A stretch of DNA of 64,000 bases from Candidatus Brocadiaceae bacterium S225 (GTDB lineage: Bacteria > Planctomycetota > Brocadiia > Brocadiales > Scalinduaceae). A program made the translations under genes and the position numbers. The stretch is from assembly GCA_007859995.1 (NCBI GenBank), contig SMSL01000012.1:1-64000 (forward strand). Reading direction: 5' to 3'. Under the pieces are notes generated by a model. It ran no database searches. It was not told where the DNA came from and worked only from the letters and a program-made list of their open reading frames with translations. Every line of letters begins with the position of its first letter. Positions within the stretch are counted from its first letter, which is position 1. Below, piece by piece: positions 1 to 7,933 of the stretch.

Positions 1-108
1 CTTAAAAAACCTCGGGGGTTGGGGCAGCGCCCCGATAAAAAGAAGCCTATTGTTGTGGAAAACTATTATAATTTATTGTTGTTTTAATGTTGATATTAGT
101 ACAAAAAA

Positions 109-441
109 TTAGTCACAATTTTTCTCCATAAAAAAGGGCTTGACCCGTTTCTTCAACTTATTATCAACTTCGTCTTCCCGTTTAACATCGTATTGTACAG
201 ATGATTTAAAACCAATGCTTTCTGGTAGGTACCCGCGTTTGTGTACTTCTGTTATCTCTCCCACATCAATTAGAAAAGGCCCATCAGGATGTTCCACTAA
301 CCAGCAATAAACTGGATGCCAATCACTCCAATTTTGAGTAAAAAACAACTGCCGTAGGCGTGAAAATATATTTCTTGCACCAGTCACTTGAAACTGTTTG
401 ACTCTGACTTTTCCTGTTTGTATAGCATGGATTTTTATCAT
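109..441 (-). pseudogene. N-terminal fragment of a metallo-beta-lactamase-fold hydrolase (AHL-lactonase-like)
   Basis: 110 codons. The start (MIKIHAIQTGKVRVK), the WSDWHPVYCWLVEHPDGPFLIDVGE stretch and the DVKREDEV segment resemble the N-terminus of MBL-fold lactonases such as N-acyl-homoserine lactonases. Those proteins are about 250 residues long and carry the zinc motif HxHxDH just beyond this point. Here translation stops before that motif, so no metal site is encoded and the product should be inactive. It lies last in the minus-strand string of small cassette-like genes. I read it as a truncated cassette gene; a functional short protein cannot be ruled out. Confidence 0.6.
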
Positions 442-519
442 TTCTTTTTCTGTGTTTGAAATTCTCGGCCAAAACTTAATATCCCACCACTATAGAATCG
501 GAGGGGGCACTATGCCTAT

Positions 520-642
520 TTATTGTCTCTCTTTAATACGCTTGTTTGTGAATTTCCGCAGTGCGGTTCCATCTTCGTCAGGTTATGGATGAAACAACCA
601 ATTTATTTCATCCATAAGGTCTTGTAAGACTGATTGGTCCAT
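520..642 (-). pseudogene. Short broken ORF with a strong RBS
   Basis: On the minus strand an ATG at 642 follows a GGAGG ribosome-binding site by about four bases. It reads 19 codons (MDQSVLQDLMDEINWLFHP), then a TAA at 583-585, then 20 more codons in the same frame ending in LRKFTNKRIKERQ before TAA at 520. The first stop lies inside the 583-617 hairpin. I do not recognise the product. It sits between two cassette-like genes and could be a disrupted small antitoxin-type gene or chance. Confidence 0.2.
583..617. repeat. Perfect 12-bp inverted repeat (hairpin)
   Basis: TTATGGATGAAA (583-594) and its exact reverse complement (606-617) enclose an 11-base loop. There is no following T-run, so it is not a classical terminator. 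It lies in the spacer between the DUF2442 gene and the lactonase fragment. Confidence 0.5.
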
Positions 643-653
643 AGATCCTCCGG

Positions 654-782
654 GCCGAACGGCCAAAGTGAGGTGCGCCGTAGAGGCGTGGGAAAAGTAT
701 GAATAAAAATAAATTAAGCAAGGAATCTGAAAATGTAAGAACCGCAAGAGATAAAGGCGTCAACTCGACTGAGTGGTTATGT
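654..782 (-). repeat. attC-like cassette recombination site
   Basis: Reading the minus strand, the end of the DUF2442 gene holds ACATAAC (776-782), and GTTCGGC follows at 654-660; the same GTTCGGC ends the right-hand attC at 63437. Between them GAGTTGACGCC (756-766) pairs with GGCGCACCTC (670-679) with one mismatch and one unpaired A, as expected of the extrahelical bases of attC. About 129 bp long. The core heptamers deviate from RYYYAAC/GTTRRRY, so this is an inference from folding. Confidence 0.4.
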
Positions 783-1026
783 GTTGGGTTTCTACTTTTA
801 CGTTTTTCTCATACAATAATTCTGGATCAATATCCAAATGGTTTGCCCATTCTATAGAATCAAACTTGACTGTTACAGTGTTAAACAAGGAAATATCTTT
901 TAATTCTGCAAATTTACCTATGTTAAAATAAGGTGATACATCAAATATTCTTTCTTCCTTATTTTCAAATTTGATCAAAAGCTTATACCCATCTAATGGC
1001 TTTACGCTTATTACTGATAAATACAT
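760..1026 (-). CDS. DUF2442 domain-containing protein
   Basis: 88 residues beginning MYLSVISVKPLDGYKLLI. The patterns FENKEERIFDVSPYF, FAELKDISLFNTVTV and IEWANHLDIDPELLYE are those of the DUF2442 family, small proteins often found beside toxin-antitoxin genes or in gene cassettes. An in-frame ATG 51 bases upstream exists (1077), but family alignment favours 1026. The last ten residues (ETQHITTQSS) extend beyond the usual family end and are encoded inside the presumed attC. Molecular function is unknown; a DNA-binding or antitoxin-like role is only a guess. Confidence 0.75.
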   Translation of the reverse strand: MYLSVISVKPLDGYKLLIKFENKEERIFDVSPYFNIGKFAELKDISLFNTVTVKFDSIEWANHLDIDPELLYEKNVKVETQHITTQSS

Positions 1027-1113
1027 TAATTTACTTCTATTCTTTAACAATAACGTAAGGTCGCTGATCCAGGCCAAATCTTACATTTAATATGATTGCT
1101 TTAATTGGAACAA

Positions 1114-1229
1114 GATTAACGCCGAGGTGAACAACTCCATTTGGTAAATAAAATAATAGACAAAATAATATAAACAAAAGGTAACGAATTGCAAATGACG
1201 GAGGGGTTGGCTCCACTGATTTGTTAGGA
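1114..1229 (-). repeat. attC-like site after the BrnA-type antitoxin
   Basis: On the minus strand the antitoxin stop overlaps TCCTAAC (1223-1229). It is followed by an AAATCAGTGGAGCCAACCCC stretch typical of attC left arms and, 110 bases on, by GCGTTAATC (GTTAATC at 1114-1120), each core one base off consensus. Internal pairing of the arms is weak by eye. This supports the idea that the toxin-antitoxin pair is a mobile cassette. Confidence 0.35.
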
Positions 1230-1481
1230 TTTATTCGCCTTTGCTCTACGTTTTATTTTTGGCAGAAGTGGAATTAAACATCGCAACGTCTTATTCACAG
1301 ATTCTGAATCTAAAAAATAAGGACGAATATCCGGGTCAAGAACAACTACACCCTCTTTCGGTACTACCTCCTTAACAACACTTTTACCATCCTCCTTATG
1401 AATAGTGATCGTATATCCATTTTGCATTGCTCTATAATGTTTTCCACGCACTCCGCCTTTAAAATTATATTCGGCACGCAT
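1224..1481 (-). CDS. BrnA-like antitoxin / partner of BrnT-family toxin
   Basis: 85 residues starting MRAEYNFKGGVRGKHYRAM. The YNFKGGVRGKHY start, the VVLDPDIRPYFLDSESVN segment (DP..a.F.dSesVN.aLR) and the basic C-terminus match the small antitoxin-like proteins encoded next to BrnT toxins. The start at 1481 is set by a strong AAGGAGG site eight bases upstream; an upstream ATG at 1523 would overlap the toxin gene. It follows the toxin ORF with a 31-base gap, the usual toxin-first order for this system. The reading frame is intact although its toxin is broken. Confidence 0.7.
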   Translation of the reverse strand: MRAEYNFKGGVRGKHYRAMQNGYTITIHKEDGKSVVKEVVPKEGVVVLDPDIRPYFLDSESVNKTLRCLIPLLPKIKRRAKANKS

Positions 1482-1512
1482 ATTGTCGCCCTCCTTCTTT
1501 ACCCTTTTAGGT

Positions 1513-1791
1513 TCAGCTCTCATTATAAAGTTTACGTTCCAATGAAGTTGCCTTACGGCAACTTATAATACGTATATTTGAGCCCCGTTCAGTATAAACA
1601 ACTACAAGCACTCGGTTCTTGCCGGAACTGCCATTGTCAATATAGCGTTGTTCACTCTCTGAATGGTCAGGATCAAATATCGTTATAGAGAATGGATCAA
1701 GAAACACGGTTGTTGCTTCGTCAAAACGGGTTCTGTGTTTTTTTAGATTAGCTTTGGCTTTTTATTAGTCCCATTCAAAGTTCTGTTTCAT
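1513..1791 (-). pseudogene. BrnT-family toxin with two tandem in-frame stop codons
   Basis: From ATG 1791 the frame reads MKQNFEWD, then TAA TAA (1762-1767), then KAKANLKKHRTRFDEATTVF and LDPFSITIFDPDHSESEQRY, ending in RIISCRKATSLERKLYNES. Apart from the two stops the protein is a full-length BrnT homologue (about 93 codons): the FEWD start, KA.aNL.KH, FdEA..vF.DP, DpdHSe.E.R and RiIScRkAt..ER motifs are all present. BrnT toxins are RNase-fold ribonucleases. The stops replace two residues near the N-terminus, so only an N-terminally truncated product could be made. I interpret it as an inactivated toxin. Confidence 0.75.
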
Positions 1792-2089
1792 TATGGAGCC
1801 TTTGAATCATATCATTTTGTTGCTAAGGAAAAAAGCATGGGGGAAAGGGACCATCCATTACAAAATAAATTTTCTTTATGCTTAATATTAATATATTGCA
1901 TTTCTATATTTCTACTAACCAAAATGTTAACATATTTCATCAAAAGTTTTAAGAAAAAACATGTTTTACCTTTTTCTAATTTTATGGAAATGAACATTAG
2001 AATAATCATTCATCTAATATATTCATGGAAAGACTTGACATGGGTCTACTGATATTCCCCCTTTTTGTGGGTATCTCTTCACTGCATTG

Positions 2090-2631
2090 TTAGCTGGAAG
2101 GTTTGCCGCATTCAGGAAAAACCCCATACGTATCCTTATATAATTCATCGTAGTTCTCGTATATTTTCCTATATTCATCAAAGGCGGGTTTGGAAAAGCC
2201 AAACCCAGGCGTCGTTTTCTCTAGTGGTTCTAGAATCTCTAGAATAGTTTTAAGTTGAGGTTTGAAAAAAACACAAGTAGCTCCTTATCAGATACAAGAC
2301 CAGCTTGTTTAACACTCATCAATTGCCTCCAAAATTTGTGAACGATACGGCGAGCGTTGTCGATTTTCTCCCAGTCCTTCTTTGAGTCTGTTTTTAATCT
2401 TTCAAACCTCTTTGCTATATCTTCTTCACTCTTATATTTAAAATCCCATAGAATATTAGTAGCTTCTCCAAAATCCTGCTGGGCATCCCTTTTTGAAAAA
2501 TCTAATATAATTTGAGTTCTCACAGCATCACGAGCTGAACTCGCAGCCCGCCACGCTGCAATTGCTGCGGCCAAACTTCCTAGAGCGGCAGCTAGCGTAG
2601 CTAAATTTGTAAGATCAAAATTCATTCTCAC
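2090..2631 (-). pseudogene. Frameshifted one-helix membrane protein of unknown function
   Basis: The first 130 codons (start GTG 2631 or ATG 2625 behind AAGGAG) give an N-terminal hydrophobic helix (LATLAAALGSLAAAIAAW), then a charged helical region ending KELLVFFSNLNLKLF-stop at 2239. In the -1 frame the sequence continues without a break as ILEILEPLEKTTPGFGFSKP and AFDEYRKIYENYDELYKDTY, ending GVFPECGKPSS at 2090. The continuation looks like genuine coding sequence, so one base has been lost near the AAAA run at about 2252. Topology resembles small predicted membrane proteins with a DUF4760-like plan; I cannot name a function. Confidence 0.55.
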
Positions 2632-2663
2632 TAATCTCCTTAAAGCAAACTTGTCATAATGTC

Positions 2664-2787
2664 AGATAGCGTCCCGCATAAGCAACCACCACCTGTGGGT
2701 AAACTACCAAGTGAGGCTTAGAGCGGTATCCGCGATAAATATTAAACCGCATAGTTATTGGTGGTTGGCTTCATGCAATCGTTATGC
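2664..2787 (-). repeat. attC-like site with two extrahelical bases
   Basis: The arms at 2676-2693 and 2759-2776 pair as GCATgAAGCcAACCACCA against GCATAAGCAACCACCACC on the minus strand: sixteen base pairs with two single unpaired bases on the same arm. That asymmetry is the hallmark of folded attC sites. The outer box GCATAAC (2781-2787) directly follows the 2797 gene; the opposite box is degenerate. Total about 124 bp, within the attC size range. Confidence 0.5.
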
Positions 2788-2796
2788 ATTTGATGA

Positions 2797-3258
2797 CTAA
2801 TATATTCCTACTATCCAGCAACATATTAGAGCTAAATGACTTACAGCGTTTGCGAAGCCCCCATATACACCAAGCCAACTTAGCGTAGGAGAGTGAGATA
2901 ACTCGACAATAATTTTATGATTGCAATATTGCACTGCAAAATGCCTACATAAAACATCATAACGCGCGGTAGATTTTTTAGAAAACACAGCAATCATAAT
3001 GGCAGTTCCAAGTGAGAATGCATTTTGCGCAATAAACGCAATTACAATTAATAATCGATTGACTTGTGATATATGCTCCAATACGGCTGCTAATGCGATT
3101 AAATTAACAGATAAAAAAACGGTATAAAATTTTAGATATAAATCCCAAACTGTTTTATATCCATTAAAACTTTCTTCTAGGAGTAATTTTGCAAACCATT
3201 CACTTGACTCTTTATTTGGTTTTTCAAGATCAAGTTCTTCTGGTGTTTTATTATCCAT
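2797..3258 (-). CDS. Hypothetical membrane protein with about three to four helices
   Basis: 153 residues. After a charged N-terminus (MDNKTPEELDLEKPNKESSE) there are hydrophobic segments around residues 44-64 (FYTVFLSVNLIALAAVLEHI), 68-90 (LLIVIAFIAQNAFSLGTAIM) and 128-152. The cytosolic stretch SKKSTARYDVLCRHFAVQYC lies between. It looks like a single-gene cassette cargo protein. GTTATGC lies 14-20 bases upstream of its start and attC-like DNA follows its stop. I do not recognise the family. Confidence 0.6.
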   Translation of the reverse strand: MDNKTPEELDLEKPNKESSEWFAKLLLEESFNGYKTVWDLYLKFYTVFLSVNLIALAAVLEHISQVNRLLIVIAFIAQNAFSLGTAIMIAVFSKKSTARYDVLCRHFAVQYCNHKIIVELSHSPTLSWLGVYGGFANAVSHLALICCWIVGIY

Positions 3259-3284
3259 AATTATTTATAATGCATAACAGTAAG

Positions 3285-3342
3285 AATAGATGGAAAATTT
3301 TCCAGGTATTGCCTATATACAACGGAAAACTTTCCATCTATT
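3285..3342. repeat. 19-bp inverted repeat upstream of the membrane-protein cassette
   Basis: AATAGATGGAAAATTTTCC (3285-3303) pairs with 3324-3342 with a single central mismatch around a 20-base loop. On the minus strand it is followed by GTTATGC (3272-3278) and then the gene start at 3258, so it may be the stem of another attC-like site. A simple hairpin is the alternative. Confidence 0.45.
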
Positions 3343-3544
3343 ATGATATTCAACACTATAACATGGAAAAATATTAATTGAATTCTCCATGTTTAGTATG
3401 GTAATAAATTAGCGCCTTTGGCGGACTTCGCCCGCTGACATGTCATCCATATGAGAGTGACAATTAATGTATCTTGTTATGTAGCAATACTTAAAATTAA
3501 AATTCGTATATAGAGATAAACCTGTTATTCTTTTTCATAGTTTA

Positions 3545-4150
3545 TCATTTTTTCTGTGTCCAATTCCCCTTTTCATCATGATACCAATGACCGGGTTTGG
3601 CCTTTGATTTAAGGGTTTTAGCAAAGATTGATTTTACCTTGCCGATATCTGCCAGATCAATTTTGTTCGCCGTTGCCAATTCCTTGTACAGCGTTTCTCG
3701 GTCGTTGTTTTCAGCTTTCAGCAGGCGGTTTACAGTCCTGATCTCTTCTCCGGCAAGACCGTCCATACTTCTAATGGCAAGCATACCGTCGTTGGTTTCA
3801 CCAATGGAACCTTGGTCCTTAAACTGCATGATTGCTGTATTGCGGGATTTCATGGAGTCGATCAATTTGCGGATGGCTGGTGTTGTAAGGTTAAGGTCTA
3901 TTTCATCCGCATAAACCGTAGAACATCCGAAAAAGTTAAAAGGAACACTCTTTTGGAAAAAGCTTTGTTGATCACTATTACCTGCCGTGCTTTTCGCATC
4001 ATTACCACCTTGAATTTCGTCAATGATTTTTTCGGCAGCTTCTTCGACCGCTTCGGTTGGAAAGTAGACGTTAACAGTAATTACGGCGCAACTAATGACA
4101 ACGAATGCCAACAGTGGAAGTGCAAGATATTTTACCATCTGTGTTTTCAT
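3545..4150 (-). CDS. YnbE-YdbL fusion lipoprotein (DUF1318 family)
   Basis: 201 residues. The N-terminus has a lipoprotein signal (LLAFVVISC, lipidated Cys about residue 21), then ITVNVYFPTEAVEEAAEKII, which resembles YnbE/DUF1318-type small lipoproteins. After a low-complexity linker, residues about 90-200 match YdbL: LNLTTPAIRKLIDSMKSRN, GLAGEEIRTVNRLLKAENND and the KAKPGHWYHDEKGNW terminus. In E. coli ydbH, ynbE and ydbL are separate genes; YdbH and YnbE form a periplasm-spanning bridge for phospholipid transport and YdbL modulates it. Here the next upstream gene on the strand is the YdbH homologue, so the module is complete with ynbE and ydbL merged. The fused reading is my inference. Confidence 0.7.
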   Translation of the reverse strand: MKTQMVKYLALPLLAFVVISCAVITVNVYFPTEAVEEAAEKIIDEIQGGNDAKSTAGNSDQQSFFQKSVPFNFFGCSTVYADEIDLNLTTPAIRKLIDSMKSRNTAIMQFKDQGSIGETNDGMLAIRSMDGLAGEEIRTVNRLLKAENNDRETLYKELATANKIDLADIGKVKSIFAKTLKSKAKPGHWYHDEKGNWTQKK

Positions 4151-4244
4151 AGATTTACTCCTTTCAATTCTTCCTGTTTATACACACCAGGACAGGAATG
4201 TTTTAATTTTATAGTGATTAAACCGAGGATTTCAGATTAAAATA

Positions 4245-4345
4245 CCAATTTTCACACTAAGCCGCTAAGATCGCTAAGAAAAAAATAACAAAGTTAAAAG
4301 CCCTTTGCGTTCCTGGCGCCTTGGCGTGAGGGATAAAGAAGTTCT
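4245..4345. repeat. Dispersed 'cacgcaaagccgc' intergenic repeat, diverged copy
   Basis: The spacer between the YdbL and YdbH genes contains TTCACACTAAGCCGCTAAGA ... CTAAGAAAAAA and, 30 bases on, CCTTTGCGTTCCTGGCGCCT TGGCGTGAG. The same layout occurs at 53158-53255, where the arms are a perfect inverted repeat. Here the arms have diverged. Confidence 0.45.
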
Positions 4346-4405
4346 CTCACAGGGCTTCCTGTCTGCGTGCTACGTACAGGCAGGTAAAGAGTGTAAAGAT
4401 TATCT

Positions 4406-6835
4406 TTATTTAAACTGTACCTGGGTGTCGTCGATATCTGAACCCAATATTCCTTTGAAAGAGTTAAGGAATGTTTTAAATGGCACTCTTCTATCGACAT
4501 TTGGTAAAACAATTTCCAGCCTCTTCATTCCGGCACCTTTCATAAACAGCTCTTTTCCATCTTCTCTGACGGCACCTCGCAATTTGACATAGTCGTTTTC
4601 GAGTCTGGCATGTAGTCCCATTACAGCGTATTTATAGTTTGTAAATCCTACTTTGTCCAATACTTTTCCAATACCGGGGACAAAGTTTTTAAGGAATTTT
4701 GTACTGACGATTTGTTTGGTACCAGGATAGGTTTCTGTCTTCATTTCAATTTCGAAGCTGGAAGGTTCTCCGGCGACTATTTTAAAATCCTGTATATTTC
4801 CATTTATGATCCCCGTAATGTTACCCCACTCGCGGTAGGTATCGGACATTTCTCCTAAATCCAGATGGTTAACTTCTGCCGAAAACCCAATCTCTGTCAT
4901 AGGGTTTAAAAAGTTGTTTATCGATAAATCTCTTAAAGTGATCTCTCCTCCGAAGAGTTTGATTTTCATCTCATCATTTGAATAAAGTGTTTGCCCTTGC
5001 CCCCGGAAAGACATAACTGAGCTATTTAAGATGCCTTTGAAGGGTGTCAGATTATAAGTGGTTGTCAACGCTTCGAGGCTGATATTATTAACCTGGAACC
5101 CAAGATTAAATTTTCTATCGCTATTTATTGCATTTTCCACTGATACATTCCTGATGTCAATCGTACCATCAAAAATAGGAATTTTAAATGGGTCTTTGAT
5201 AAAAAAATTATTTGAAGTAATTATGGGGTTAATCCGGATATTCTCTATTTTAAGTGGGCCGTAAGAGAGTTTTTTAAATTGAACAGCCCCATATTGTGAA
5301 TCGGGAATATCCCGCTTCTGTATCACAGTTTTGGAACGGGGATACGCGAGGGAAATGGGAAGATCAATGCTGGCATCATCAATAGAGATATCACCGTATT
5401 TAAGGTTTAAGTTATTTACGTTAAGATGTCCATTGATGGTTAAATGTTTTTTAGCGCTACTAATATAAAAGTGTGAACTTGACTCTCCTTCAATTTGAGT
5501 ATTGAATAAAACCGGATTGGAGTATTCTACCGTGTCTTTGGCAAATGTTTCAAAGAAGGCTGAATTGTCAATCTTTTTCAGTTCTATATTCATATCAAGA
5601 TGGGGATTGTCAGTTATGCTCAGGATGTCTCCAATTGTTGTGATAGTCCCCAGATTATCCCAGGATAAAGTACTGTTGACTTCGTTAAGATTTTTGTTTT
5701 GAGTATCATAATTGCCGTTGAGAGAGAAGTGTGTTTTTCTGTTTCTCATGTTGGTGGTAAAATCACCGAGCTGAATAAGGAATGGTTCTAATATGCCATT
5801 GGTTCTAAAAGAGAGTATTCTTGAATTGCTGTCTGTATTCAAATTTATTTTAATGTGGCCGCTTATTTTTTCTGCAAAATAGTCATAGTCAGGTGATGCA
5901 AATCCTAGCTTTGAAAGGGACATGTCAGTGATGGCTGTCATTGTCCAAGACTGATTTTTGGCGGTATAGTCTATGGAGGTATCTGTTGAGATAGAGCCAT
6001 TTAATGACCAATCCTTATAATTTTCCGGGATCATGGAATTAAAGGCTTCTAAATGATGGGTACCGCTTATATTACAATGTATTTCCGGTGAGGTGAGGAT
6101 AGAAAGCGCTTTGCCGTTAAGAAGGAATTTTTCTGAATCGTTTACCAGAAAGTGTGAGCTGTTTAGAATGGTCAATTCATCATCAGGTAGACTGTATTTT
6201 GTGGTTATGTCAATTTCCCCATACAGATTTGAAGAAGTTTCTTTCGAAGGATTTGATACGGAGAATTTTCCACTCATTAAAATATAAAAAGGCGTTGCCG
6301 GTTGAATTCCCTTAACCTGCAAATCCATTTCAGTTAATTCAAAGAGGTAATCACCCGCCGTAATCTTTACCTGTGTGTTATTGACGGAGATATTTTCTAC
6401 AAGGAGATGTTCAGGGTAAATGTCTTTTAAACTGAAGGGTTTGAGACCGTAATCGTGTGAGGAAGGAGAGTTGATTGCTGTTTCCATTTCTGCATTAAGA
6501 ATGATTTGTACATCAGAAATGTCTATTCCTTTTATACGTCTTTTCAGAAGATCGAAGAGGTTGTAATGAAGAGCAATGGTGTTGCATTCAAGTGTGAATT
6601 GTTTCTGCTCACCAAGCCATTTTACGCTGATTTGTTTTAACTGAAGGCAGGAAAAAATGTTCAAGTGGGTATCTTTTATCCTGATATCGAAATTTGTATC
6701 TGCCTTGATCCGATGTTCAATAAAGTGTGTTAACTTTTCACTATTTATAAGGAAGATAAGTGTGGATATGGCCGCTATTATGGTGATAAGGATAGCGAAA
6801 AGTAAAATGGCTATTTTGGTCGAAAGCTTTCGCAT
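4406..6835 (-). CDS. YdbH-like AsmA-family intermembrane transport protein
   Basis: 809 residues with one N-terminal helix (residues 8-30, KIAILLFAILITIIAAISTL), then a long beta-rich periplasmic region with recurring GxI-D(I/L) strands, as in AsmA/TamB/YdbH proteins. The C-terminal 250 residues (YGAVQFKKLSYGPLKIENIR, FDGTIDIRNVSVENA, LFGGEITLRDLSINN, RGAVREDGKELFMKGAGMKR) match the dicarboxylate-transport/YdbH domain. In E. coli YdbH is a redundant bridge moving phospholipids to the outer membrane. The next gene downstream encodes its expected partners (YnbE-YdbL), which supports the call. Length is close to E. coli YdbH (about 880). Two hairpins separate it from the upstream TPR gene. Confidence 0.75.
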   Translation of the reverse strand: MRKLSTKIAILLFAILITIIAAISTLIFLINSEKLTHFIEHRIKADTNFDIRIKDTHLNIFSCLQLKQISVKWLGEQKQFTLECNTIALHYNLFDLLKRRIKGIDISDVQIILNAEMETAINSPSSHDYGLKPFSLKDIYPEHLLVENISVNNTQVKITAGDYLFELTEMDLQVKGIQPATPFYILMSGKFSVSNPSKETSSNLYGEIDITTKYSLPDDELTILNSSHFLVNDSEKFLLNGKALSILTSPEIHCNISGTHHLEAFNSMIPENYKDWSLNGSISTDTSIDYTAKNQSWTMTAITDMSLSKLGFASPDYDYFAEKISGHIKINLNTDSNSRILSFRTNGILEPFLIQLGDFTTNMRNRKTHFSLNGNYDTQNKNLNEVNSTLSWDNLGTITTIGDILSITDNPHLDMNIELKKIDNSAFFETFAKDTVEYSNPVLFNTQIEGESSSHFYISSAKKHLTINGHLNVNNLNLKYGDISIDDASIDLPISLAYPRSKTVIQKRDIPDSQYGAVQFKKLSYGPLKIENIRINPIITSNNFFIKDPFKIPIFDGTIDIRNVSVENAINSDRKFNLGFQVNNISLEALTTTYNLTPFKGILNSSVMSFRGQGQTLYSNDEMKIKLFGGEITLRDLSINNFLNPMTEIGFSAEVNHLDLGEMSDTYREWGNITGIINGNIQDFKIVAGEPSSFEIEMKTETYPGTKQIVSTKFLKNFVPGIGKVLDKVGFTNYKYAVMGLHARLENDYVKLRGAVREDGKELFMKGAGMKRLEIVLPNVDRRVPFKTFLNSFKGILGSDIDDTQVQFK

Positions 6836-6854
6836 AAGTAGCCTTTGTGCTGAA

Positions 6855-6884
6855 GTAGGGGCAATTTAAAAAAATTGCCCCTAC
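6855..6884 (-). terminator. Strong hairpin between TPR and ydbH-like genes
   Basis: GTAGGGGCAATTT and AAATTGCCCCTAC form a 13-bp stem with a short A-rich loop. It lies 20 bases upstream of the ydbH-like start and downstream of the TPR gene. It may end transcription from the TPR operon or be an intergenic repeat; no long T-tract follows on the minus strand. Confidence 0.4.
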
Positions 6885-6906
6885 GTTTGGATATGCTTAA
6901 TGTAGT

Positions 6907-6953
6907 GGTTTGATTTATCAAACCATTGTTTGGAGCACGATTTATTGTGCTCC
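6907..6953 (-). terminator. Two adjacent small hairpins at the 3' end of the TPR gene
   Basis: GGTTTGATTTATCAAACC (6907-6924) and GGAGCAC...GTGCTCC (6932-6953) are back-to-back stem-loops; the second contains the TPR gene's stop codon. With the 6855 hairpin they make a three-hairpin intergenic block that probably stabilises or ends the upstream mRNA. Confidence 0.4.
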
Positions 6954-7877
6954 TATCAATCCTTTATATATAGTGACCTCTCGCATGGCTTTTTTCTTCA
7001 TCTCTTCATCTTTGTCCTTAAGCCCCTTATTCCAGTATGCAAAACCCAGGTTACTGTGAGCATCAGGTAGTGTAGGGTTTATCTCTATGGCCTTCTTAAG
7101 GATGGCAATAGCTTCATCAAACATTTTTTTCTCACAATAGACCAGGCCCATATTACTATATGCGTCTGCGAATTTTGGATCAATACCAATAGCAATTTCA
7201 TACTCCTCCATTGCCTCGTCAAGTTTGCCCTGCTCATAGTAGACAAAGCCAAGGTTAAGGTGTGCTGTTTTGAATTGTGGATCAATCTCAATTGCTTTTT
7301 TAAGTTCGGCAACTGCATCGTCCAGTCGTCCCATGCTGAAATAGACGCTTTCAAGGTAGCAGTGGATTTCCGGATCTTTTTTATCTAACGCCAGGGCCTT
7401 CTTAAACTCTTCAAGCGCTTCATTCAACAGGCCTGTTTTGTAATAGGAGCGTCCGATGTATTTATGCGCATCCACGTTTTCAGGGTCTATCTTCAGCACC
7501 TGTTTCAGTACGCCGATACTCTCTTCATACATGTTGCGTTCGGTGTAGACGAGGGAGAGATTAATGCGTGCCTCAATGGAATCCGGTTTCAGCTGAATTG
7601 TTTTCTGATACTCTGATATTGCATCATTAAACTTCATTTTTTGTTCGTACAGGATGCCGAGATTAAAATGCGCGTCTGCGTCGTCCGGGTTGGACTTTAC
7701 TGTTTCATTGTATGCAATAATTTTCTTGTCTATTTCCTTTAGTTCCGTTTCTGTTTTTCCAATTTGGCTTGCAAGGTCTTTTGTTGAGAGTTCTGCTCCC
7801 TCATGCGCAGAACCGGTAGTGAAGGTCATGCATGCAATTGTTAGAGCCAGGCAAGAGATTGATAGATATTTTCTCAT
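6942..7877 (-). CDS. Exported TPR-repeat protein
   Basis: 311 residues. A signal peptide (MRKYLSISCLALTIACMTFT, cleavage near GSAHEG) precedes a coiled segment and at least six 34-residue TPR units from residue 65: DADAHFNLGILYEQKMKFND, SIEARINLSLVYTERNMYEE, NVDAHKYIGRSYYKTG and so on. Each has the W/L-G-Y-A-P positions. TPR arrays mediate protein-protein contacts; the partner is not visible here. It follows the TPR lipoprotein gene by 56 bases, so the two are probably co-transcribed and act together at the envelope. Confidence 0.85.
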   Translation of the reverse strand: MRKYLSISCLALTIACMTFTTGSAHEGAELSTKDLASQIGKTETELKEIDKKIIAYNETVKSNPDDADAHFNLGILYEQKMKFNDAISEYQKTIQLKPDSIEARINLSLVYTERNMYEESIGVLKQVLKIDPENVDAHKYIGRSYYKTGLLNEALEEFKKALALDKKDPEIHCYLESVYFSMGRLDDAVAELKKAIEIDPQFKTAHLNLGFVYYEQGKLDEAMEEYEIAIGIDPKFADAYSNMGLVYCEKKMFDEAIAILKKAIEINPTLPDAHSNLGFAYWNKGLKDKDEEMKKKAMREVTIYKGLIGAQ

Positions 7878-7933
7878 AGATTAGTTTCCTGTCGTTATTT
7901 TATTGTTTAGTTAAAAGTTAATTTAAAGGGATT

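Noticed and set aside
1812..2052. Overlapping ORFs on both strands (65 and 71 codons)
   Set aside because: AT-rich, low-complexity translations with no RBS or family resemblance; the region is probably cassette spacer.
2245..2260. Programmed -1 frameshift in the membrane-protein gene
   Set aside because: The local sequence is not a classical X XXY YYZ slippery heptamer, no clear downstream stimulator is seen, and neighbours are also decayed.
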